From assembly GCF_037327425.1 (NCBI RefSeq), contig NZ_CP147846.1, positions 2,480,001 to 2,544,000 of the forward strand: a stretch of DNA of 64,000 nucleotides, in the 5' to 3' direction. Positions 51,097 to 58,773 of the stretch are shown here, one piece after another; the first letter of the stretch is position 1, and each line of letters begins with the position of its first letter. Under the pieces are notes generated by a model. It did not search any database and was not told the origin of the DNA. It worked only from the letters and a program-made list of their open reading frames with translations. The translations under genes were made by a program, and so were the position numbers. This DNA is from Rhodococcus sovatensis. GTDB lineage: Bacteria; Actinomycetota; Actinomycetes; Mycobacteriales; Mycobacteriaceae.

Positions 51097-52053
51097 ATGT
51101 CCAGGCCGCTGCAAGTCCTGGTAATTTCGTGCGCAGCCCTCGTCGCTTCGGTAGCCATTCTGTTCTCGGGATGCAGCGTGCCCGACGATTCCCCGAGCAG
51201 CATGACCGCAAGCACCACCGAGTCACCGTTTCCCGATACGGACACCGTCGCCGATCTCGACCTCGGCGCACGCATACCGGAGGCCGTTGGATCTGCCGCC
51301 GGCCGCGGAGCTCGAGTCGACTTCGCGCTGCTCGACCGCCAGACCGGCGCCTATTTCGCGAGCGGTGACACCGAACAGACAGAGACCGCGTCGGTATCGA
51401 AGCTTTTCATCGCCGATGATGTACTGCGCGGCGCGGAGATAGCCAGGGTGCCGGTGTCCGCGGACGACATGGACTCGATCGCATCGATGCTGAGATCCTC
51501 GGACGACAACGCGGCGAACGCCCTCTGGTACAAGTACGGTGGCAGCGACATAATCAACCGCGTCACCGAGCGGTACGGCCTCACCGCAACGTCGCCCCCG
51601 TGGGACGATCTCTGGTGGAACACCACGACCTCGGCGGCCGACCTCGTCGCGTACTACTCGAGACTGCTCGACGGCGCCGGTGGCCTGTCGCCTGCATCGA
51701 CGGCAACCGTGATCGGCTTTCTGCGCGAGTCGACCCCAGTTGCAACGGACGGGTACCAGCAGCAGTTCGGCATCGTCGGCGGACTTCCCGCCGAACCCGT
51801 TCGCGCCGTCAAGCAGGGCTGGATGTGCTGCATCGCCGATCGCTGGATACATCTGACCACCGGAACGATCGGCGTGGACAACCGATACATCGTCGCGTTG
51901 ATCTCGCGCGAGGAGATTCACTACGAGGACGACATGGACAACTACCCGGACACAGCGGTCGTCGACGTGACGGACGACAGTAGCGCTCGGCACGCTCGGG
52001 ACACCCTCACGGGATTTGTGACCATGTTGTTCCCGGATGGTCGAATCGACTAG
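51097..52053 (+). CDS. Serine hydrolase lipoprotein (class A beta-lactamase-like)
   Basis: The 318-residue protein has a signal peptide with lipobox LFSGC (Cys26), a Ser/Thr-rich linker and a beta-lactamase-like domain. SVSK (Ser99-Lys102) fits SxxK, SSDDNAANAL fits the SDN element, and VKQGWMC replaces the usual K-T/S-G. These features recall actinobacterial cell-surface serine hydrolases rather than true beta-lactamases, although weak beta-lactam binding is possible. It is divergent from tex and its stop overlaps the convergent trmD stop in CTAG. Confidence 0.78.
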   Translation: MSRPLQVLVISCAALVASVAILFSGCSVPDDSPSSMTASTTESPFPDTDTVADLDLGARIPEAVGSAAGRGARVDFALLDRQTGAYFASGDTEQTETASVSKLFIADDVLRGAEIARVPVSADDMDSIASMLRSSDDNAANALWYKYGGSDIINRVTERYGLTATSPPWDDLWWNTTTSAADLVAYYSRLLDGAGGLSPASTATVIGFLRESTPVATDGYQQQFGIVGGLPAEPVRAVKQGWMCCIADRWIHLTTGTIGVDNRYIVALISREEIHYEDDMDNYPDTAVVDVTDDSSARHARDTLTGFVTMLFPDGRID

Positions 52054-52730
52054 TCCTGCAAGAGATCCGGTCGTCGTTGCTCGGTGCGTTCCAGTGACTG
52101 TTGCGCGCGCCACGCTGCGATGCGAGCGTGATCCCCCGACAAGAGGACCTCGGGGACCTCGAGGCCACGCCACGTCGCCGGACGGGTGTAGCTAGGACCT
52201 TCCAACAGCCCGTCGGAGAACGAGTCCTCTCGATGAGACTGTTGATTGCCGAGAACTCCTGGCAGTAGCCGGACGACGGCCTCGCTCATGACGAGTACTG
52301 CAGCCTCGCCGCCGATCAGAACGTAGTCTCCGATGCTGACTTCTTCGACCCGGACACGGGTAGCTGCGTCGTCGAACACACGCTGGTCGATTCCTTCGTA
52401 CCGACCGCAGGCGAACACCAGATGCTCCTCGCGCGACCATCTTTCAGCGACACGCTGGGTGAACGGGACGCCTGCCGGGGTGGGTACTACCAGTAACGAG
52501 TCGGCGGTGAGGACATCGTCGAGCGCCTCGCCCCACACAGTCGGCTTCATCACCATGCCAGGTCCACCGCCGTACGGAGAATCATCGACGGCCTTGTGTA
52601 CGTCCTGGGTCCAGGAACGTAGATCGTGGATGCCGAGCGACACAAGACCCTTGTCGATCGCCTTGCCCAGCAAGGCAGTACGCAGTGGGGTGAGATATTC
52701 GGGAAAGATCGTGACTACATCGAGTTTCAC
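52050..52730 (-). CDS. trmD: tRNA (guanine37-N1) methyltransferase
   Basis: The 226-residue SPOUT enzyme methylates G37 next to the anticodon, preventing frameshifting. Conserved segments are MKLDVVTIFPEYLTPLRTAL, DDSPYGGGPGMVMKP, HLVFACGRYEGIDQRV and SIGDYVLIGGEAAVLVM of the trefoil knot, then LLPGVLGNQQSHREDSF. It follows rimM by 6 bases in the order rpsP-khpA-rimM-trmD, common in bacteria. Its stop overlaps that of the serine hydrolase gene. Confidence 0.96.
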   Translation of the reverse strand: MKLDVVTIFPEYLTPLRTALLGKAIDKGLVSLGIHDLRSWTQDVHKAVDDSPYGGGPGMVMKPTVWGEALDDVLTADSLLVVPTPAGVPFTQRVAERWSREEHLVFACGRYEGIDQRVFDDAATRVRVEEVSIGDYVLIGGEAAVLVMSEAVVRLLPGVLGNQQSHREDSFSDGLLEGPSYTRPATWRGLEVPEVLLSGDHARIAAWRAQQSLERTEQRRPDLLQD

Positions 52731-52736
52731 GTGCGT

Positions 52737-53267
52737 CTACTCCGGGTCCAGCAGACCTTCGGGCGGATCGATGAGAACGACGCCGTCGGCCAGGGACACC
52801 GAGGTGACGATGGCTGCGACGAACGGTACGAGTATTTCCGCACCGGACCCATCGGTGGGCCGAATCGACAGCAACTCCCCCGCTGCAGAATGTAGAACCT
52901 CGCGAACTACGCCGACATCGGTGCCGTCCAGCAACCGAACCTTCAGGCCTTCCAGTTCGTGATCGTAGAACTCGTCCGGATCCTCTGACGGAGGCAGATC
53001 GTCCGATTCGACGAAGAAAAGTGTGCCGCGCAATGCATCTGCCTCGGCCCTGTCGCCGATTCCTTTCAGACGCAGCAGAAGCCGCCCGGAGTGGTCCCGG
53101 GCGGCTTCTACCGTGTAAGCGACGGTGTCGGTTTGCGTCCGAGGCTTCCGTCCACGAAGGACGGCTCCGACTGCAAAACGATGTTCGGGGTCGTCGGTGC
53201 GAACATCGACGACGACTTCACCTTTGACGCCGTGTGACTTCGCCACACGGCCGACAACGAGCTCCAT
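52737..53267 (-). CDS. rimM: Ribosome maturation factor RimM
   Basis: The 176-residue protein helps assemble the 30S head around S19. It begins with VVGRVAKSHGVKGEVVVDVR and has AEADALRGTLFFVESDDLPP at the end of the N-terminal domain. The PRC-barrel follows with EFYDHELEGLKVRLLDGTDV and ILVPFVAAIVTSVSLADGVV. It starts 9 bases downstream of khpA and precedes trmD. Confidence 0.95.
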   Translation of the reverse strand: MELVVGRVAKSHGVKGEVVVDVRTDDPEHRFAVGAVLRGRKPRTQTDTVAYTVEAARDHSGRLLLRLKGIGDRAEADALRGTLFFVESDDLPPSEDPDEFYDHELEGLKVRLLDGTDVGVVREVLHSAAGELLSIRPTDGSGAEILVPFVAAIVTSVSLADGVVLIDPPEGLLDPE

Positions 53268-53275
53268 GTACTTCT

Positions 53276-53518
53276 CTACTGATCGGTGTCGACGACGTCG
53301 ACGCGAATTCCGCGTCCGCCGATTCCAGATACGAGCGTGCGCAACGCGGTTGCCGTGCGGCCCCCGCGGCCGATCACCTTACCGAGGTCGTCGGGATGCA
53401 CGTGCACCTCGACGGTGCGCCCACGGCGTCCGGTGATCAGTTCGACGCGAACGTCGTCAGGATTGGCGACGATACCGCGAACGAGATGTTCGACGGCGTC
53501 GGCGACAACGGCACTCAC
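53276..53518 (-). CDS. khpA: KH-domain RNA-binding protein KhpA
   Basis: The 80-residue protein is a KH domain with the GxxG-type loop DDLGKVIGRGGRTATALRTL, matching KhpA (Rv2908c-like), a small RNA-binding protein that pairs with KhpB in some bacteria. Its ATG overlaps the rpsP stop (53515-53518), so translation is coupled. The rest shows AVEHLVRGIVANPDDVRVEL. Confidence 0.9.
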   Translation of the reverse strand: MSAVVADAVEHLVRGIVANPDDVRVELITGRRGRTVEVHVHPDDLGKVIGRGGRTATALRTLVSGIGGRGIRVDVVDTDQ

Positions 53519-53988
53519 TTCTCAGCAGCCTCGGCGGCCGGCGTCTCTGCCGTCTCGGTGGCAACGGCGTCGTCGGCCTTTGCAGCGTCGTCGGCCTTGG
53601 GAGCCTTCTTCTTCTTGGCCGTGGTGGCATCACCGAGCGGCTCGGCGTCGGCCTGAGCCAGCGCAGCGTTGAACAGATCGAGCTTGGAGGGCTTCGCCTC
53701 GGCGACACGCAAGGTGCCTTCCGAGCCCGGCAGGCCCTTGTACTTCTGCCAGTCACCGGTGATCTTCAGCAGTGCCTCGACCGGCTCGGTCGGCTGTGCG
53801 CCGACGTTCAGCCAGTACTGCGCGCGCTCGGAGTCGATGTCGATGATGCTGGGGTCCTGCTTGGGCTCGTACTTGCCGATGGTCTCGATCGCGCGGCCGT
53901 TGCGGCGGGTGCGAGAGTCCGCGATGACGATGCGGTAGTGCGGGGTGCGGATCTTACCGATGCGCATGAGCTTGATCTTGACAGCCAT
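53515..53988 (-). CDS. rpsP: 30S ribosomal protein S16 with long acidic tail
   Basis: The 157-residue protein starts with the S16 core: AVKIKLMRIGKIRTPHYRIV, ADSRTRRNGRAIETIGKYEP and AQYWLNVGAQPTEPVEALL. After about residue 110 a tail of about 45 residues rich in Ala, Lys and Glu follows (AKKKKAPKADDAAKADDAVA). It heads the rpsP-khpA-rimM-trmD operon. Bacterial S16 is usually about 80 to 100 residues, so this extension is long, though common in actinobacteria. Confidence 0.95.
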   Translation of the reverse strand: MAVKIKLMRIGKIRTPHYRIVIADSRTRRNGRAIETIGKYEPKQDPSIIDIDSERAQYWLNVGAQPTEPVEALLKITGDWQKYKGLPGSEGTLRVAEAKPSKLDLFNAALAQADAEPLGDATTAKKKKAPKADDAAKADDAVATETAETPAAEAAEK

Positions 53989-54029
53989 GAAAAATAGAGC
54001 CTTTCGAGTTGGTCACGTCGCAATTCTGC

Positions 54030-54050
54030 GGTGCGCGTGGACTGCGCACC
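54030..54050. other. Hairpin in the rpsP leader
   Basis: GGTGCGC (54030-54036) and GCGCACC (54044-54050) form a 7-bp stem with a 7-base loop in the 169-base gap upstream of rpsP. A CGGTTTT run follows on the plus strand, but no plus-strand gene precedes it, so a terminator role is unlikely. Confidence 0.3.
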
Positions 54051-54157
54051 CGGTTTTGCGTTGATGGGTGTTGTGACCGCCGTTCGGTACGTAACCGGTG
54101 GACGGGCGAACAGCGTCCCATTGTGCCAGACGACCGACACCGACAGTTAATCGGATG

Positions 54158-54991
54158 TCACAACGCCAGCAGGACAGCGAGAGCCGGCAAGGTGTTGTTG
54201 ACCGAATGCGCAACGGTGGACGACGCAACCGATCCTGACCTCATCCGGGCGATCCCGATGGCCAGCCCGCCCCACAGGAGCACCACGAACCGCCATCCTT
54301 CGCGATGCCAGAGCGCGAACAGGAGTGCGGTTACGACCAGCACGACCCATTTGTTGCCCAGCCATGAGAACCGTGTCGGCCCGACGGGCGTCGCTCGGCG
54401 TTCGAGCGCGCCCCAGACCATGCCGCGGAACATGATTTCCTCGCAGAACGGAGCGCCGAGCCAGATCCAGAGCGCGAGAACGATCTTCCACGGCAGCGGG
54501 ATGCCGATCAGACCACCCAGCGGCACTTGGTCTTCGAGATCCGTCTGGGCGAGCACGACAAGTGCGAGGACGATACCGCCGCCGAGGGCGACTGTGCCCC
54601 AGGCAAACCCCGATTTGAGTTGACTGCCGAACTCCGTCGACGACGTCGGTAATCCGAAGTCGACGACCGGGCCGTTCCCTCGATACCAGCTGAACAGCAG
54701 CGACACGAGCATCGCGACCAGGCTCGGCATCATGATCGCCAGCACGTAGACACCTGCGATGTCGGTGTCCACAACGAACGGCAACACGAGGAAGCCTGCG
54801 AGGTTGAGCAGCAATACGGTGGCAGCCGCAGGGATCCCCCACCGCTGCCCGGGACGACGCCGGGACGCGGCGACCTCGGCGCGCCAGTACCCGTCGGACA
54901 GACCCGACGTCGGGTGATGCACCGCGTTCATCGGTGCCATCGCGGCCCAACTCGGCGGAGGTTCGCGGTCGGACGAGTCCGGCGACGTCAT
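54158..54991 (-). CDS. CPBP-family intramembrane glutamic endopeptidase
   Basis: The 277-residue protein has around seven membrane segments and the CPBP/Abi motifs: LGAPFCEEIMFRGMVWGALE (EExxxR), LLFALWHREGW (FxxxH) and VAHSVNNTLPAL (HxxxN). Proteins of this family process prenylated or other membrane substrates, and some protect against bacteriocins; the substrate here is unknown. I chose the ATG at 54991, which overlaps the amidohydrolase stop in ATGA. It precedes rpsP by a gap. Confidence 0.86.
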   Translation of the reverse strand: MTSPDSSDREPPPSWAAMAPMNAVHHPTSGLSDGYWRAEVAASRRRPGQRWGIPAAATVLLLNLAGFLVLPFVVDTDIAGVYVLAIMMPSLVAMLVSLLFSWYRGNGPVVDFGLPTSSTEFGSQLKSGFAWGTVALGGGIVLALVVLAQTDLEDQVPLGGLIGIPLPWKIVLALWIWLGAPFCEEIMFRGMVWGALERRATPVGPTRFSWLGNKWVVLVVTALLFALWHREGWRFVVLLWGGLAIGIARMRSGSVASSTVAHSVNNTLPALAVLLAL

Positions 54992-56073
54992 CGCGAACGC
55001 CGCGGGACACCGCGCAGCACGATCACATCGGGCGTAGACAGAACGTCGGGACCGGTGCGGGGATCGTCCGAGTAGACCAGAAGGTCTGCCGGGGCACCGT
55101 GCTCGATTCCTGGCCATCCCAGCCAGGATCGTGCGCTCCAGCACGCCGCACCGAGCGCCTCCGTCGCGTTCATCCCGATCCGGGTGAGTGCGTCGACCTC
55201 GTCGGCAATGCGCCCGTGACGGATCGATCCACCTGCGTCGGTCCCCGCGTAGATGGGCACTCCGGCGTCGTGCGCCCGCCCGATGGTCTCGGCAACCCTG
55301 CCGTGCAATTCGCGCATGTGCCGGGCGTACACCGGATACTTCGTCGCCGACGCCGCAATACCGGGGAAAGTCTCGATGTTGATCAGCGTCGGAACCAGCG
55401 CAGTACCGTGCGAGACCATCGATGCGATTGTCTCGTCGGTCAATCCTGTGCCGTGCTCGATGCAGTCGATACCTGCCTCGATCAACCCTGGCAGCGCGTC
55501 CTCGCCGAACACGTGGGCGGTGACCCGCGCCCCCTCGGCATGGGCCGCGTCGATGGCGGTTCGCAGGATCTTCTCGTCCCAGAGGGGCCGAAGGTCGCCC
55601 ACGCTGCGATCGATCCAGTCACCGACGAGTTTGACCCAGCCGTCACCCATACGAGCCTGTTGCGCAACAGCTTCCGGGAGTTGCGACTCGTCCTCGATAT
55701 CGATGGCAAGCCCAGGGATGTACCGCTTGGGTGAGGCGATATGTCGGCCTGCTCTGATGATCCGCGGAAGATCCGGGTGATGGTCGAGTTCGCGGGTATC
55801 GACCGGTGATCCGGCGTCACGCAGGAGTAGCGCCCCGACGTCGCGTTCGATCTCGGCTTGCGCGATGGCACCCGGCAGGTCCTCGTGGCCACCACCGTAT
55901 TTGATGCCGACATGGCAGTGCGCGTCCACAAGTCCGGGAAGAATCCAACCGTCCTCGGCCACGATCTCGGCATCGGCTACGGGTTCGAGCGAGATGATTC
56001 CATCCCGTATCCACAATTCGACGGGGCTGCCTGAGGGCAGAATTCTGCCCCGAATCACGTAGGAGGCCGCCAC
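54988..56073 (-). CDS. Amidohydrolase family protein (imidazolonepropionase-like)
   Basis: The 361-residue metal-dependent hydrolase has ILPGLVDAHCHVGIKYGGGH near residue 44 with HxH metal ligands, RVTAHVFGEDALPGLIEAGI, DCIEHGTGLTDETIA, and PIYAGTDAGGSIRHGRIADE with the metal Asp. It ends with GAPADLLVYSDDPRTGP. A neighbour of ffh with this fold also occurs in mycobacteria (Rv2915c). Substrate is unknown. It starts four bases after ffh and is coupled to the CPBP gene. Confidence 0.85.
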   Translation of the reverse strand: MAASYVIRGRILPSGSPVELWIRDGIISLEPVADAEIVAEDGWILPGLVDAHCHVGIKYGGGHEDLPGAIAQAEIERDVGALLLRDAGSPVDTRELDHHPDLPRIIRAGRHIASPKRYIPGLAIDIEDESQLPEAVAQQARMGDGWVKLVGDWIDRSVGDLRPLWDEKILRTAIDAAHAEGARVTAHVFGEDALPGLIEAGIDCIEHGTGLTDETIASMVSHGTALVPTLINIETFPGIAASATKYPVYARHMRELHGRVAETIGRAHDAGVPIYAGTDAGGSIRHGRIADEVDALTRIGMNATEALGAACWSARSWLGWPGIEHGAPADLLVYSDDPRTGPDVLSTPDVIVLRGVPRRSR

Positions 56074-56077
56074 CTGG

Positions 56078-57643
56078 CTACTTCTTCGGCAACTTCAGCT
56101 GAGACAGGTCGATACCTTCGAGCCCGGGCGGCATTTGATCGAGACCCTTCGGCATTCCGGACAGGTCAGGCATCCCCGCAGGCATTCCGCCGGGCATGCC
56201 CGGGAAGCCTCCGCGGATCTTGGGCTGTGTCGGCCCACGTCCGCCCTTCTTGCCCTTCTTGCCTTTCTTGCTGCGAACCTGCTTACGTGCACCGGGCATT
56301 CCCATGCGCCCGGCCATCGCGGACATCATCTTGCGGGCCTCGAAGAAGCGGTCGACGAGCTGGTTGACATCCGAGACTTTCACCCCGGATCCGTTGGCGA
56401 TACGCAGACGCCTCGACGCATTGATGATCTTGGGATCGGTACGCTCCTGCGGCGTCATGCCGCGGATGATGGCCTGAACCCGGTCGAGTTGCTTCTCGTC
56501 GACGTTGGCCAGTTCCTTCATCTGGCCTGCACCGGGCAGCATGCCCAACAGATTGCCGATAGGCCCCATCTTCCGAACGGCCATCATTTGCTCGAGGAAG
56601 TCGTCGAGGGTGAGTTGGCCGGAACCGATCTTGTTGGCGGTAGCCTCGGCCTGCTCGGCGTCGAAGTGCTGCTCGGCCTGCTCGATGAGGCTGAGAACGT
56701 CGCCCATTCCAAGGATGCGGCTGGCCATACGGTCGGGATGGAAGACATCGAAGTCTTCCAGCTTTTCACCGGTCGACGCGAACATGATCGGCGCACCGGT
56801 GACTTCACGGACGCTCAATGCGGCGCCGCCACGCGCGTCGCCGTCGAGCTTGGTCAATACGACGCCGGTGAAGCCGACGCCATCACGGAATGCCTGCGCT
56901 GTACTGACCGCATCCTGGCCGACCATCGCATCGAGAACGAACAGGGTTTCGTCGGGTTCCACCGCGTCGCGGATACCCGCAGCCTGATTCATCAACTCTG
57001 TGTCGATACCGAGTCGGCCGGCCGTGTCGACGATGACGATGTCGAACTGCTTGGTGCGGGCTTCTGCGACGCCGACGCGCGCGACCTCGACCGGATCTGC
57101 AGCCGAGACACCGAGCGCGTTCTCGCCACCGCCGATCGATGTGCCTGGATGCGGCGCGAACACTGTTGCGCCCGCACGCTCTCCGACGATCTGCAGCTGA
57201 CTGACCGCCCCTGGGCGCTGCAAGTCGCAGGCAACGAGCAGAGGCGTGTGCCCTTGATCTCGCAGCCACTTGGCGAGCTTTCCTGCGAGGGTCGTCTTAC
57301 CCGATCCCTGCAATCCCGCGAGCATGATCACGGTCGGCGGAGTTTTGGCGAACGTCAGCCGCCTGGTCTCGCCACCGAGAATTCCTACGAGCTCTTCGTT
57401 GACGATCTTGACGACTTGCTGAGCAGGATTGAGTGCCCCGGAGACCTCGGCGCCCTTCGCCCTGGTCTTGATACGCGTGATGAACTCGCGGACCACCGGC
57501 AGCGCCACGTCCGCCTCGAGCAGCGCAAGTCTGATCTCGCGGGCCGTGGCGTCTATGTCGGCACCGGAGAGACGGCCCTTGCCCCGCAGGTCCTTGAGGG
57601 TTCCGGTCAACCTGTCGGAAAGGGATTCGAACACCGATTGCAC
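56078..57643 (-). CDS. ffh: Signal recognition particle protein Ffh
   Basis: The 521-residue GTPase binds signal sequences and 4.5S RNA. The NG domain has IMLAGLQGSGKTTLAGKLAKWL (G1), LLVACDLQRPGAVSQLQIVG, DIVIVDTAGRLGIDTELMNQ and GVVLTKLDGDARGGAALSV. The C-terminal M domain is Met-rich, with GNLLGMLPGAGQMKELANVD and a Gly/Pro/Met tail. It pairs with FtsY, encoded at the other end of the window. The tail is longer than in E. coli. Confidence 0.97.
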   Translation of the reverse strand: MQSVFESLSDRLTGTLKDLRGKGRLSGADIDATAREIRLALLEADVALPVVREFITRIKTRAKGAEVSGALNPAQQVVKIVNEELVGILGGETRRLTFAKTPPTVIMLAGLQGSGKTTLAGKLAKWLRDQGHTPLLVACDLQRPGAVSQLQIVGERAGATVFAPHPGTSIGGGENALGVSAADPVEVARVGVAEARTKQFDIVIVDTAGRLGIDTELMNQAAGIRDAVEPDETLFVLDAMVGQDAVSTAQAFRDGVGFTGVVLTKLDGDARGGAALSVREVTGAPIMFASTGEKLEDFDVFHPDRMASRILGMGDVLSLIEQAEQHFDAEQAEATANKIGSGQLTLDDFLEQMMAVRKMGPIGNLLGMLPGAGQMKELANVDEKQLDRVQAIIRGMTPQERTDPKIINASRRLRIANGSGVKVSDVNQLVDRFFEARKMMSAMAGRMGMPGARKQVRSKKGKKGKKGGRGPTQPKIRGGFPGMPGGMPAGMPDLSGMPKGLDQMPPGLEGIDLSQLKLPKK

Positions 57644-57738
57644 TCCTGAGCCGATTGAGAGTCGAGCCTGTTGGTAAAGCGGAACTTCGGCTCCAGACTA
57701 GCGCCCGAGCTGTCCGCGCGTGGACAGCGAGGCCATCC

Positions 57739-58560
57739 TCAGGCGTTGCGCGCTGCGTCGCTCCACGTGACGGCCACGCCCCGCGTCGACAACCACTCCG
57801 TTGGGTCGACCTTGACACCGGAGGCATCATGCACCTCGAAGTGCAGGTGCGGACCAGTCGACTGGCCGCGGTTGCCCACAGTTGCGATCTGCTGCCCCGC
57901 AGTGACGTACTGCCCTGGCGCCACCGAGAACGAATCGATGTGTCCGTAGACCGTCTCGGTGCCGTCGGCGTGCAGAACCTTCACCCAGAGACCGAAGCCG
58001 GACGCAGGTCCTGCCGCCGTGACCTGGCCGTCGGCTGCGGCAAGGACTGGAGTACCGATCGGTGCAGCGATGTCGGTGCCACCGTGGTGGGTACCCCAGC
58101 GCTGACCGAAACTGGAGGTGAGAACACCCGATACCGGCTGGACGGCCTTCGCCCCGAGCGGCTTCAGACCCTGCAGGAGATCCTGGGCTGCGGCGCCGAC
58201 GTCGGGGAGTCCGAAAGCGGCAAGTTCGGGGGTCTGCGGAATCTCGACGCCCGGGGGCAGCTCGAAGTTCTCGGGAAGCGAGATGCCTGCCGGCAGCTCG
58301 AATCCTGCAGGCAGCAAGTTCTGGGGAAGCTCGAACGGCAACCCTGCGGCGGGCGGAGGCGGAGGCGGTACCGGCGCCGCCGTGGCGGTGCCGGTACCCA
58401 TCTGCGCTGCGCCTGCGACGATTGCTCCGGTGGCCGCCACGATCGCGGCGGTCCTGATCCCGGAGTCGTTCGAGGACTCCTGTGCCCGGTGACGCCCGCG
58501 CGGAGCGTTGGTATCCGGTGCGGCCGGAACGTAGATATTCGACCGGCGGTGGGCTCCCAC
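57739..58560 (-). CDS. M23-family peptidoglycan endopeptidase
   Basis: The 273-residue secreted protein begins VGAHRRSNIYVPAAPDTNAP, has a hydrophobic segment (AAIVAATGAIVAGAAQMG), a Pro/Leu-rich linker with repeats such as PQNLLPAGFELPAGISLPEN, and a LytM domain: GTHHGGTDIAAPIGTPVLAA, VYGHIDSFSVAPGQYVTAGQ and TGPHLHFEVHDASG. The zinc ligands are all present. I use the GTG at 58560 after GAGG; an ATG at 58647 would give a longer form. It is probably a DD-endopeptidase. Confidence 0.87.
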   Translation of the reverse strand: MGAHRRSNIYVPAAPDTNAPRGRHRAQESSNDSGIRTAAIVAATGAIVAGAAQMGTGTATAAPVPPPPPPAAGLPFELPQNLLPAGFELPAGISLPENFELPPGVEIPQTPELAAFGLPDVGAAAQDLLQGLKPLGAKAVQPVSGVLTSSFGQRWGTHHGGTDIAAPIGTPVLAAADGQVTAAGPASGFGLWVKVLHADGTETVYGHIDSFSVAPGQYVTAGQQIATVGNRGQSTGPHLHFEVHDASGVKVDPTEWLSTRGVAVTWSDAARNA

Positions 58561-58636
58561 AGTTAGTACCTCATCAGTCGTCGGCGAGGTCTCTGTGACG
58601 GCCTGCGTACAGGGCGTTCCAGAACCGTTGCGCTCT

Positions 58637-58664
58637 CGTTTATGCAATGTCGTTCATGCAATGT
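58637..58664. repeat. Two tandem 14-bp copies upstream of the M23 endopeptidase
   Basis: CGTTTATGCAATGT (58637-58650) is followed by CGTTCATGCAATGT (58651-58664), differing in one base. On the minus strand they lie about 80 bases upstream of the chosen start and can be operator sites or part of the longer frame. Confidence 0.7.
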
Positions 58665-58773
58665 CTCTGTGGCGAGCAACATAACAAAATGATCTCGCCC
58701 GAAAACACCGTAACCGAATCTTTATGAAAACTCACATACGAGACCAGCCCGGCGCGTCGAAGGACGAACCTCG

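Noticed and set aside
54030..54050. Hairpin followed by TTTT as a terminator
   Set aside because: No plus-strand gene ends there; it lies in the leader of minus-strand rpsP, so it is listed only as a hairpin.
56135..57649. A 504-codon plus-strand frame opposite ffh
   Set aside because: Shadow of ffh; no similarity to known proteins.
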